Of a stretch of 26,565 nucleotides of DNA, positions 18,971 through 26,565 are shown piece by piece (within the stretch, counting starts at the first letter, position 1; each line of letters begins with the position of its first letter). The stretch lies in the NCBI GenBank assembly GCA_016714495.1, contig JADKDU010000009.1, forward strand, positions 1-26,565. The letters are read 5' to 3'. The stretch is from Hyphomonadaceae bacterium (GTDB lineage Bacteria > Pseudomonadota > Alphaproteobacteria > Caulobacterales > Hyphomonadaceae). The position numbers were made by a program, and so were the translations under genes. The notes beneath the pieces were generated by a model. It did not search any database. It was not told the DNA's origin and saw only the letters and a program-made list of their open reading frames with translations.

Positions 18971-18990
18971 AACCTAACAGCCGTTAGGTT
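18971..18990. promoter_or_regulatory. Perfect palindrome, probable TetR operator
   Basis: AACCTAAC-AGCC-GTTAGGTT has 8-bp perfect arms with a 4-bp centre. It lies in the 231-bp gap between the end of the TetR gene and the start of the acyl-CoA dehydrogenase. Size and symmetry match the sites of TetR-family dimers that control fatty-acid genes. It has no T-run, so a terminator is unlikely. Confidence 0.75.
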
Positions 18991-19045
18991 GACCGTCAAC
19001 ACGAGGCGCGATGCGGCTTTTGAGTTCCTGACCGCAACGGCAACC

Positions 19046-19734
19046 TTACTTAACGCGCTTTTTCGCGGCCCTCGTCGCCGCGCGATCTGGCTTCGCCCGC
19101 GTTGCCGTAGGGGCCACGCCCGATGAGGCTCGGAAGATCAGCCTAATCTGCTTCGCGATCTGGTCCACGTCCATCCCGCCGTTGCGATACCAGGTCCGAA
19201 CCGCGTTGATCAGCGACAGCAGGCAGAGCCGATTGATGCCGCGGTCGATGCCCGCATGCAGGGGCAAGGCGGCGATCAGGGGTTTGTAGATCGCTTCAAA
19301 CCGGTCGCGATCTTTGACCAGATCCACGCGCATGTCGCTGCTCATCGCCGAAAGATCGCTCATCATTGGCAGCGTCACCGATTCTGGATCGACCTGCACG
19401 CTGAGATGCACGCGGCACGCCGCTTCCAGCCGCTCCCAGGGGTCGGAGAGCGCCGCGATCTCCCTGATCAGGCTCGCCGCGCCGGCCAGCGCAGCGCCAT
19501 GAACCTCGACATAGAGATCGCGCTTCGAGTCGAAGTGATGATACAGCGACCCGCCGAGGATGCCTGCTGCGTCCGCAATCTGGCGAACGCCCAGGCCGTC
19601 ATAGCCGCGCCGAGCGAAAAGGTCGGCTGCGACCAGCAGAATTTCCTGCCGCCGACCGCTGGCGTCATCGGCGATCGCCTCAAGTTTCCTCGATGGCGCG
19701 GACTTTATGAGTGATGATTTGGCGCGGACATGTC
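19046..19734 (-). CDS. TetR/AcrR-family transcriptional regulator
   Basis: One open frame covers the whole protein from about 19700 to its stop at 19046. It contains the TetR helix-turn-helix: 'RRQEILLVAADLFARRGYDG', 'LGVRQIADAAGILGGSLYHH', then 'FDSKRDLY'. A helical ligand domain of normal length and a basic tail ('ATRAAKKRVK') follow. No ATG, GTG or TTG exists in frame near the expected start. ATG at 19734 (rightmost base) is in another frame and reaches it after eight codons if one base is restored, so I take it as the likely start. The gene follows the sensor kinase by about 50 bp. The palindrome just downstream, before the acyl-CoA dehydrogenase, is its likely target; an acyl-CoA as inducer is inference from related regulators. 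Confidence 0.85.
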
Positions 19735-19785
19735 TGACTGGGCACCAGATAGCCTTCGAAGCTGGGCCAAGGCAACGCCGTTCTC

Positions 19786-21254
19786 CTATCCCGCGCGTAG
19801 CGTCAGCATGAACGACGACCCGGTCGGGTTCGAAGCGACAAGCACTAATTCCCCGCCCATGCCTCGCGCCAGCTCCCGCGCGATCGCCAGTCCCAGCCCT
19901 GTGCCGCCATCCGATCCCGCCTTGGAAAATGGTTGAAATAGCTTGGCCATCACCAGGCGCGGCACGCCTGGCCCGTTATCGCTGATCGTAAGCGTGATCG
20001 TGTCGCCCGCGCGCCTTGCTTCCGCGATGATCAGGCCGGCGTCCGCGCCTGCCGGCCGGCTCGTTATGGCCTTGGCCGCGTTCCTGACAATGTTGGTGAT
20101 GATGCGGTGCACATGATCATGGTCAGCGAACACTTTAAGATCGTCTGCGCACAAAACGCGGAACGCCACTCCAGGCCAGCCTGCAATGCCTTCCGCCATG
20201 GCTTCCTCGACAGCGGGCTTGAAGGGAAGCGTGCGCAGGTTGGGCAACGGGGTTTCCGATCGCCCGTATTTCAGCGTGGCTTCGGCCAGCGTGATCGACC
20301 GCTGGATCGCGCGCTCCAGGCGCGGCGCGGCGTCCCGCACCTGCGGATCATTCGAATCCGCCAACCCGTCAGACAGCACCTGCGCAGCGGACAAAGAGTT
20401 CCTGAGGTCGTGGCTGATCTTTGCAACCGCCTCGCCAAGATCGGCCAGCCGTTTGCGTTGGCGCAACGCACTCGAGACGGTTCGCTGCATTGTCTGCAGG
20501 GCTGTGAATACGCGACGTATCTCATCGCCCTTGCCATAGGGCAGCTCGATCTTCTGCGTGTCAGGCGCTTCGGCGAAATGCGTGACCGCTTCTGCGATCC
20601 CCTGCATCGGCCGGGCGATGAGACGGAAGACGATGAAATAGACAATGACGCCGGCGACAATCGCGAACAGCAATGCGTTCAGGATGATGGTTCCCGACAT
20701 CGCGATCATCACCTCGCGCAACGAGGCTTCCGAAACAATGACTTCCATCTCATCGTAAGCGGTCAGCTCGGGCTTGAACGTCAGTTTGAGGTGCCGTTCC
20801 TCACCAGTGGTGAAATGCGCGAGCGTTTCGGGGAACCATAGCGATAGGTCGTCGGGCAGGTTCATCCGCACCGGCGTTCCGGTAATGGGCTGCTGCGGCA
20901 CGAGGATGGTTTCGCGCTTGCCGTCGATGTCCGCCACGATCGACAGGATATACATGCGGTCCAGATAAACGCGCGAGAACTCGTCGCTGACCCGATGGTC
21001 GGGAATGGACTGCGCGGCCAGCGCCGCCATGTCCGCCACGTTGGTGCGGCCTTCCAGCCATTCATTACGGCGCTCTGCGATCAGCATCGGGAACGCCAGC
21101 ACCACGAGCAGCAGAACCAGCCCAACCGTATAGAGAAGCAACTGCCCGGCGACCCCGGTGAAGAAAACCCGAGAAGATCTTCGGCCGCGTGGCTTCCACG
21201 ACGGGTGCAGCCTGATCGGCTTTGTTAACGAGAGGGGTCGTCGATGTCAGCCAT
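19786..21254 (-). CDS. Membrane sensor histidine kinase
   Basis: This is a two-component sensor. In order: a cytoplasmic N-terminus, a first helix ('LLLYTVGLVLLLVVLAFPML'), a periplasmic sensing domain of about 130 residues, a second helix ('ILNALLFAIVAGVIVYFIVF'), a HAMP linker, a HisKA dimerisation domain with the phosphorylated His in 'AKISHDLRNSLSAAQ' (near 20410), and a HATPase domain with the N box 'NIVRNAAKAI', G1 'DNGPGVP' and G2 'GTGLGLAIA'. It ends at 'MLTLRAG', stop at 19786. The uninterrupted frame begins at a TTG at 21141, which would cut into the first helix. Restoring bases near 21160 and 21225 joins it to 'LVNKADQAAPVVEATRPKIF' and an ATG at 21254, the start I prefer. The response regulator diverges 350 bp away. 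The signal is unknown. Confidence 0.88.
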
Positions 21255-21603
21255 GGTCCGTCATGACGTTGGTTCGCACGCCGATCATGCCCGAGAAAAA
21301 GGAGACCGTCGCCGGGGGAAGGGACCGAATTGCGACTTCACCGCTCCCTTTGCCGGCGCATCCGATTGCGCGATGTGTGCCTGATTTGCGGGCTTTTCGC
21401 GTACGGGGCAGGTCACCACTCAATGACCTTGCTGTGTGAAGCGGCGGGGCAAAGGCTGCAAACAAGTGTTTGGGCGCCGTAGGGCAAACTGATAGTGTCC
21501 CGCCGGCGGCGAAAACCGGTTGCGCGGGCGTGCGCGCCACGGATGGCCGACCAGAGCATCCAGAAATCAGGATGCGATAGAAGACTGAGGAGGGATAGGT
21601 GCG
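21255..21603. promoter_or_regulatory. Divergent region between sensor kinase and response regulator
   Basis: This gap of about 350 bp has no gene. It contains a 12-bp palindrome, AAACA-AG-TGTTT (21460-21471), and an imperfect inverted repeat with arms at 21311-21324 and 21345-21357. Neither matches a consensus I know. Promoters for both genes must lie here. Confidence 0.35.
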
Positions 21604-22290
21604 ATGAAATCCGGAAGAACGATCCTGTTGATCGAGGACGATGTCGATCTGCGCGAGGCGCTGGCACGGCAATTCAGCCTGCAGGGAAGATTTCAGGTCG
21701 AGCACGCCGGCACAGCTGCCGAAGGCATCGACAAGGCGGAATCCGTCCGGCCCGACCTGATCATTCTGGACGTCGAACTTCCTGACATGGACGGCCGTGA
21801 CGCCTGCCGCCTGATCCGCAAGCACAAGGTAATGGCCCCCATTCTGATGCTCACCGGACAGACGACCGATCCGGACGCCATTCTCGGCCTCGATGCCGGG
21901 GCCAACGATTACATCGCCAAGCCGGTCAGGTTCCCGGTCCTGCTCGCCCGCGTGCGAGCCCATATCCGCACGCACGAGCAGAGCGACGACGCTTCCTTTC
22001 ACCTGGGTCCCTACGAATTCCGCCCGTCCGCCAAACTGCTGATTGATGAGGCGCAGCGGAAGATCAGGTTGACGGACAAAGAAACCGACATCCTCCGCTA
22101 TCTCTACAAGGCCGGCGGAAAGCCCGTTCCGCGTGAAGAACTGATGGCGGAGGTCTGGGGCCACAATTCACAGGCGACCACGCACACGCTGGAAACGCAC
22201 ATGTACAGGCTGCGTCAGAAGATTGAGCCCAATCCGGGCCTGTCGCGCTTTCTGATCACCGAAGGCGGCGGCTACAGCCTGCAACCCTGA
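21604..22290 (+). CDS. OmpR-family response regulator
   Basis: This regulator has 228 residues, is full length and shows no frame break. The receiver domain has the acidic pocket E11-D12-D13, phospho-acceptor D56 ('LIILDVELPDMDG'), T84 and K106 ('IAKPV'). The C-terminal winged helix-turn-helix shows 'LTDKETDILRYLYKAGGKPV', 'REELMAEVWG', 'TLETHMYRLRQKIEP' and 'LITEGGGYSL'. The ATG has GAGGAGG about 9 nt upstream. It is transcribed away from the sensor kinase, its probable partner. It is followed by a strong terminator and so is monocistronic. Its targets are unknown; the region shared with the kinase gene is a natural place for autoregulation. Confidence 0.93.
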   Translation: MKSGRTILLIEDDVDLREALARQFSLQGRFQVEHAGTAAEGIDKAESVRPDLIILDVELPDMDGRDACRLIRKHKVMAPILMLTGQTTDPDAILGLDAGANDYIAKPVRFPVLLARVRAHIRTHEQSDDASFHLGPYEFRPSAKLLIDEAQRKIRLTDKETDILRYLYKAGGKPVPREELMAEVWGHNSQATTHTLETHMYRLRQKIEPNPGLSRFLITEGGGYSLQP

Positions 22291-22329
22291 CGGTCGCCTG
22301 GCTCCGGACGTCTCCAATCCCTTCGCCCA

Positions 22330-22357
22330 AAAACCCGGATCTTGCGATCCGGGGTTT
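22330..22357 (+). terminator. Terminator of the response-regulator gene
   Basis: AAACCCGGATC-TTGC-GATCCGGGGTTT forms a nearly perfect stem with a 4-nt loop, followed by GTATTTT, about 40 bp after the stop codon. Confidence 0.85.
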
Positions 22358-22372
22358 GTATTTTGGGAGAGA

Positions 22373-22397
22373 ATGCGGCGCCGGCCTGGCGCCGCAT
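22373..22397 (-). terminator. Perfect hairpin after the leftward receptor fragment
   Basis: ATGCGGCGCC pairs with GGCGCCGCAT around a 5-nt loop, directly past the C-terminus of the minus-strand TonB receptor fragment. The sequence after it on the minus strand is TCTCTCCC, so it is only weakly T-rich. Together with the hairpin at 22330-22357 it separates two convergent units. Confidence 0.65.
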
Positions 22398-22402
22398 GGA
22401 GT

Positions 22403-22862
22403 CTAGAGGTGGATTCTGGAACTCAACGCCACCCCATACCCGCATGCGGTAAGCTTCCCTGTGTCGTCAGGGGGATTCCGCCAGCGATTTGGCGCCGCCC
22501 GACTGGATCGTCGTCCGGCCGTGCTGCCGCTATACTTGTAGTTCCTGTGGGATGAAGCGGGCGGTCGTGTCGCCAACCTGGTTGCCGCACATCGTATTGG
22601 AAAGCCGCGGCGGCGTCCGCACGACGCAAGCCGCTGGTGCGATTGTCGCACTGGATCGGGTCGAAGATGTTGTTGATGAAGCCAATGATCGTGAACCGGT
22701 TGTAGCCGCGTTCCAGATGGCGCGGACGTTCAACATATCCCATTCCGGGGATCAGCGTGCTGCGAGGGTTGAAGATGCTCGACTTGGCTTCGTCCTGCCA
22801 TGAATAGCTGGCCGAAGTCGTGAGCGAGCCCCTATCCCCCAGGTCGAACGTGTAGCGTGCGC
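22403..22862 (-). pseudogene. C-terminal fragment of a TonB-dependent receptor
   Basis: Read on the minus strand, barrel strands appear abruptly: 'RYTFDLGDRGSLTTSASYSW', 'IFNPRSTLIPG', 'VNVRAIWNA' and 'YNRFTIIGFINNIFD'. The end is near 'YGVALSSRIHL' at 22403, with frame changes near 22740 and 22660. Only about 150 residues of the usual 700-900 are present; there is no plug, TonB box or signal peptide. Upstream, without a gap, lies the MHS transporter. The receptor's missing 2 kb should lie exactly at the join near 22860, so this is a deletion scar or an assembly join. Confidence 0.75.
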
Positions 22863-24152
22863 AAAAACATGGAAAAAAATGCCATAGGTGTCCCACAGCA
22901 TGGTGGCGATCAGCGGCGCAAGCGCGCCGCCGAGGATTGCGCCGATCTGATAGCCCCAGCGACGCCCGGAATAACGGACGGAGTGCTGAACAGTTCAGAG
23001 AAGAACGCGGCTTGCGGGCCGTACTGAAAGCCATGCCAGCGAGGCCGCCGGTGATGCCTACGGTGATCCAAAGAAAGTCCTTGGTGCCAAGCAGCGGGAA
23101 CAGGACAAAGCCCCAGGCGCCCGACAGGATTGCGCCAACAATGAAGATGCCTTTCCTGCCCAGCTTGTCCGAGAGGCTCGCCGCGAAGAACTGAATGGGA
23201 ATCTGGATGGCCGATCCAATCAGCAACGCTGACAGCACGAGATTGCGATCAAGACCCAGACCGGCCTTGGAGGCGCCATAGGCGACCACGAAGGCGACCA
23301 GGATGTAGAAGGACACCTGGATCGACAGGAAGGCGCAGGCCGCGAGCATGATGCGAGCCGGATAGAGTCGGATGGCCTCGAGGATCGGCGAACGTTTCGG
23401 AGCTTTCTTCGGCGTCGGAATCCCGCTTTTGGCGGCCTGTTCACGTTCAAGCTGTTTGGCCTTCTCGAGGGCCTTAAACGCGGGCGTATCCTCGAGGTGG
23501 ACCTGCACATAGATCGAAATGCCGATCAGGATGGCGCTCGCGAGGAACGGAATGCGCCAGCCCCACACCGAGAAGGCCGGCTCGAGGAATTGTTGGAGAC
23601 CGCCAGGAAGGCGAGGTTAGCCAGGATCACGCCTGCCGGAGCGCCGGCCTGAGCATACGCGCCATAATAGCGCGCTTTGCCGGTGGGGGCGCTTTCGACC
23701 AGCAGCGTTGCTCCGCCCCACTGGCCGCCGATCGCGAGGCCCTGTACGAAGCGCAGGAGAACCAGCGCCAGCGGCGCAGCAATCCCGATCATCTGATAGG
23801 TCGGAAGCAGACCGATGGCCGTGGTCGCGACACCCATGAGTAGGAGGGCGATCACCAGCACCTTCTTCCGGCCAACGCTGTCGCCGAAGTGGCCGAAGAT
23901 AATCCCGCCCAGGGGGCGAGCGCGAAGCCAATCGCAAAGGTCGAAAAACGAGGCGATAAGCGCCACGAACGGAGGCATGTCCGCCGGAAAGAATGCAGTC
24001 GGGAAGATCAGCGCCGCTGCCGTCCCGTACAGGAAGAAGTCGTACCATTCGATACTGGTGCCGGCGAGCGCTGTCAGCGCCACCTTGCGGATGTTGCGAT
24101 CAGCCTGTTTCTGCGTGATCTCAGCCGGCTGGCCGGTTGCTGTCGTTTCCAT
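22862..24152 (-). pseudogene. MHS-family (major facilitator) transporter, last helix missing
   Basis: This is a proton-coupled symporter for organic acids or osmolytes in the inner membrane. ATG at 24152 begins 'METTATGQPAEITQKQADRN', followed by the family mark 'SIEWYDFFLYGTAAALIFP', 'GGIIFGHFGDSVGRKKVLVI', 'RFVQGLAIGGQWGGATLLVE' and 'ARYYGAYAQAGAPAG'. The long central loop is Lys-rich and the second half has 'SDKLGRKGIFIVGAI'. It is read through about five frame changes (compensating shifts near 23920-23940, then 23590, 23020 and 22970) down to 'LGGALAPLIATMLWDTYGIF'. There it stops resembling a transporter near 22862, about 40 residues short of the family's usual end, and runs into a TonB receptor. 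If the join is an artefact, the real gene is probably intact. The substrate cannot be told. Confidence 0.83.
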
Positions 24153-24263
24153 GATCTCCCCTTAGTTTCTCGGCTGTTTCGCCGTTATCCCGCCCCCTAC
24201 CGCGCAACGAGTTCATGCGCGGCTAGGAGGCTGTTATGCCCGCTTTGTCTCCCGATGTCAGCC

Positions 24264-24300
24264 AAAACCGGCCCTTCGCTTGTGCAGCGAGAGCCGGCTT
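24264..24300 (-). terminator. Terminator after the EYACHEGNY-family gene
   Basis: On the minus strand AAGCCGGC and inner TCGCT pair with AGCGA and GCCGGTTTT around GCACA, with a small internal loop and a T-run (GGTTTTGGC) at the end of the stem. It lies about 25 bp past the stop codon at 24323 and before the transporter's start at 24152, so the transporter probably has its own promoter in the remaining gap of about 110 bp. Confidence 0.7.
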
Positions 24301-24322
24301 CGATCTGTACCGTCAGATGACG

Positions 24323-25400
24323 TTATTCTCCGTCCGCTTCATCGACGCCCGCGAAGATGGGCTTTTCGGCGGGGTGCGGGCGGCCTTCCGCTTCAAGCTT
24401 GCGCGCGCCTGCAAGAATGCCGGGAGAGCATAGTTGCCTTCGTGGCAGGCATATTCACAGGTAGAGCGGTCGCTCGAGTGGTTCAGAGACATCTCGCCAC
24501 CCCAAGCCGATTTGTAGAGCTTGGGATCTTCAACTTTGAACTCACAGAAGATCTGGCCGTCCGACCAGCGTGTGTAGCGCTCGGTCACCTTGCCCGTGGG
24601 CGATGTAAGAGCGTTGCTTCGGATTGTGAGTTGACGGTTTCCACAACCAGCGTGTCGCCTTCATACCAGCCGACCGAGTCGCCACCCCATTTCGGAACCT
24701 CGCTCGGTGCATGCTTGGCTTCGGCCGCCGATTTGACGATCGGGACCGCGCGGACGTCGTGGATCGCTTCCCGCAGCATCATCACCCCGAGTCCGGTGAT
24801 TGCACGATCTGGATCGTGTTGTTGTACATGCCATTGCCGAGCACCGGGCCGCCCGAGCCAGTGCTGAAGCTCATCAGGCAAACGTTCAGTCAGCGGGCGG
24901 ATTTCGTACTCACTGAGTTGGTGGCGCGGACGTTGGCGGAAATGCCAGCATCCGTATACGGGATGCGGCCGTTTTCAGGAACGTGATCCGGGATGAGCGG
25001 AACCCGCCCTTGACGCGGGGCATAGGTCGACCCCGGATCCATCCAGAACCGATTGTAGCCTCGGGCCGGGTTTTTGTCGGAGAGCAATTTGTCGCTCGAC
25101 GCCTTGTCGAGCTTGGACGCGCCTGCTTCCTGGCGCTCGGCCGCGGAGTAGCGGTTGTGATAAACTAGGTCCTCGAGTTTCTGCTGTGTCAGCACCAGCT
25201 CTTCCTGACGTCTTCCGGGCGCTGCATCGTGGTGAACGACTGCTGCTTCCAGAACCCCTCGAAATCGGGTACGCCCCAATGGGTCTTCGGTTTGGTGTAG
25301 CTGCACCTTCAGGCCCGGCAGCGGTGCGGCGGCCTGCTGGGCCACCGCAGCAGGCAGCCAGGATCATGCCGGCTATCAAGAGCCTCGACATCAGTTTCAT
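24323..25400 (-). CDS. Secreted conserved protein of the 'EYACHEGNY' family (frameshifted)
   Basis: This belongs to a large family of exported proteins of unknown function, common in Acidobacteria and in alpha- and gammaproteobacterial catabolic clusters. Piecing the frames together gives a signal peptide (ATG at 25400, or 25391 with better spacing to GAAGAGG; cleavage near 'AVAQQAAAP') and 'HWGVPDFEGFWKQQSFTTMQ'. These are followed by 'ARGYNRFWMDPGSTYAP', 'REAIHDVRAVPI', 'WGGDSVGWYEGDTLVVETVN', 'ERYTRWSDGQIFCEFKVEDP', the family hallmark 'CEYACHEGNYALP', and 'ILAGARKLEAEGRPHPAEKP' with the stop at 24323. At least five frame changes are needed (near 25365, 25310, 25215, 24890 and 24430). The corrected length is about 355. 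Its place between a transporter and a PQQ-type dehydrogenase suggests a role in periplasmic substrate processing, by association only. Confidence 0.78.
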
Positions 25401-25571
25401 CCTCTTCCCTCTCCATGGTGGCCGCTTGGTACGGCCGTGCGGCGCAATATGACGCAGAGTTCAGGCGAATCCTACCCTTACGTCGCCTTGTGAAACGACA
25501 TTCTTTTTCGTGAAACTGATCACGGTCCGCTCAGGTTTTCGTAGCGTCAAGCTTGGGTCTAGTCACAATTC

Positions 25572-25606
25572 CAGATGGGCGCGCGTCATCCGACGCGCGC
25601 CATCTG
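25572..25606 (-). terminator. Hairpin terminator of the PQQ-propeller gene
   Basis: CAGATGG-G-CGCGCGTC pairs with GACGCGCGCCATCTG: 15 base pairs, one bulged G, loop ATCC. It starts 11 bp past the stop codon at 25617. The minus strand then reads GAATTGTGAC, a poor T-run, so termination may be partial and some transcripts may continue into the next gene. Confidence 0.7.
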
Positions 25607-25616
25607 CCTGACAGTG

Positions 25617-26565
25617 TCATGGTGTCGGTTCGAACGCCAATAGCACGTTTCCGGGCGCTTGGCCAAACATGCCGTAACCGGGTTACCGCCTTCAAGGAAG
25701 CCCGTTGGCGGCATAGATCGACACCGAGTCAGTCGAACCGCCCTTACCCGGCACGCCATTCAACGTCGTGTATGTTTCGGCGTCGGCTTCTTCCAGAGAG
25801 GGAGCCTGTGGCTGCGTCAACCACATGCAGCGTCCCATCCAGCGTGGCCCGCGACGCTCACGCCGTCGATGATTGTCGGCGCAGCCGACATCGCCAGAAA
25901 GCCAGGAAGCCCGACCCGCAGGCGGCGGCGTTGATCCCGGCAGACTCCGGGATTAATACTGCCACTTGATCTTCCCTGTATACTTCGTTAGGCGCGTAGA
26001 GGCCGGAAGGCTTGATGGAGGGGTCGCCGTCCCATTCGCCGGGAATGGCGACGCCGACCGCGGAGATCGGGGCGTGGGGTGTGTCCTTGTCGAAGGCGAT
26101 GCCCCAGTGAATGGCGCCAAAGAGCGCCCGCCTGTGCCGAGCGGCGTGCGCCAGGCAACCTTGCCCGTGTCAGGCTCAGACGCCCACAACGAACCCGATT
26201 TCGCCTGCGTACAGCAGCTGCTTGCCGTCGCTGTGCGTGCCGAGGATCACCGAGGCTCCGAAATCCACGTCGCGATAGACCGTTTCCGGGCGACCGCGTG
26301 CAGTTCAGCGGCTCCGGGCTTCGGAGCGGGTCCGCAGCCCGAGTTGAAGATGTCCTTCGGCGTGGCGTGAAAGCTCCACTTTTCCTTGCCGGTTTTCAGA
26401 TCCACCGCGATGATCGCGTTGGTGTTTTTAATGCGCCGGCGGGGAATTGGATTCGCCTGTGCCAGAAATGGAGCGAAGATTGCGCTTCTCATCCACGACC
26501 AGCGGGTTCCACACCGGCGCTCCCGATGGATTTTAATCTGCTGACGTATCACCGCGATCGCGCTG
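25617..26565 (-). CDS. Polyvinyl-alcohol-dehydrogenase-like PQQ beta-propeller protein (3' part)
   Basis: Only the C-terminal half is inside the window; the start lies beyond 26565. Propeller blades with Trp-docking motifs are visible: 'IIAVDLKTGKEKWSF', 'EPDTGKVAWRTPLGTGG' and 'GTLHVVDAATGS'. Between them are stretches typical of PVA-dehydrogenase-like quinoproteins: 'APVWNPLVVDEKRNL', 'DVDFGASVILGTHSDGKQLL', 'GAIHWGIAFDKDTPHAPISA' and 'GEWDGDPSIKPSGLYAP', with Cys residues in 'NSGCGPAPKPGA' and the following 'LNC'. It ends 'GNVLLAFEPTP', stop at 25617. Frame changes occur near 26430, 26320, 26180, 26120, 26050, 25940 and 25700. Such enzymes oxidise secondary alcohols in the periplasm with PQQ and pass electrons to cytochrome c. 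Whether the actual substrate is a polymer is not shown. A c-type haem domain, if any, would be upstream. Confidence 0.8.

Noticed and set aside
21311..21357. Imperfect inverted repeat as a terminator for the leftward kinase gene or as an ncRNA
   Set aside because: It lies upstream of the kinase start, has mismatched arms and no T-run; kept only as a note in the divergent region.

Overview
The window looks like chromosomal DNA from a high-GC alphaproteobacterium. Several things together suggest a Caulobacterales or Hyphomonadaceae-type oligotroph, although I cannot prove the family from sequence alone: TonB-dependent receptors with a shared 'DVVVI.GQ' TonB-box region, a long DmdC-type acyl-CoA dehydrogenase, an MHS-type transporter, a polyvinyl-alcohol-dehydrogenase-like PQQ propeller and a secreted 'EYACHEGNY' protein. 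Almost every gene can be followed to its natural end, but only by stepping between reading frames. Single-base shifts occur about once per 0.5-1 kb in genes of unrelated function, which points to uncorrected sequencing indels rather than mass pseudogenisation. Gene limits below are therefore given as reconstructed spans.

Layout. (1) About 820-6293, minus strand: a giant, low-complexity protein made of roughly 220 tandem eight-residue units of the form L-[ST]-x-T-Q-[IVL]-x-[AG]; this is the most unusual object here. Bases 1-800 downstream of it are unresolved. (2) 6642-8605, plus: an exported four-part protein (thioredoxin-like, c-type haem, copper type II monooxygenase, EF-hands). (3) 8843-11154, minus: a TonB-dependent receptor, convergent with the copper protein, with a hairpin terminator serving each gene. 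(4) 11361-13007, plus: a Cys-rich exported protein overlapping a CzcB-like adaptor that is joined directly to an internal piece of a CzcA-like RND pump, which in turn runs into an unknown C-terminus. These joins are either deletion scars or misassembly. (5) 13268-16863, plus: a second TonB-dependent receptor followed by a PepSY membrane protein, an iron/siderophore uptake pair. (6) 17047-21254, minus: acyl-CoA dehydrogenase, TetR regulator and sensor kinase. A perfect 20-bp palindrome lies between the TetR gene and the dehydrogenase, and an OmpR-type response regulator (21604-22290, plus) diverges from the kinase. (7) 22403-26565, minus: the last part of a TonB receptor fused to an MHS-family transporter, then a secreted 'EYACHEGNY' family protein and a PQQ-propeller dehydrogenase-like protein cut by the window edge. 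This looks like a catabolic locus.

How it fits together: most of the window concerns the cell envelope, with outer-membrane uptake (three receptors or remnants), periplasmic redox and copper chemistry, metal efflux and secreted catabolic proteins. The repeat protein has no recognised domain and no recognised partner in the window.
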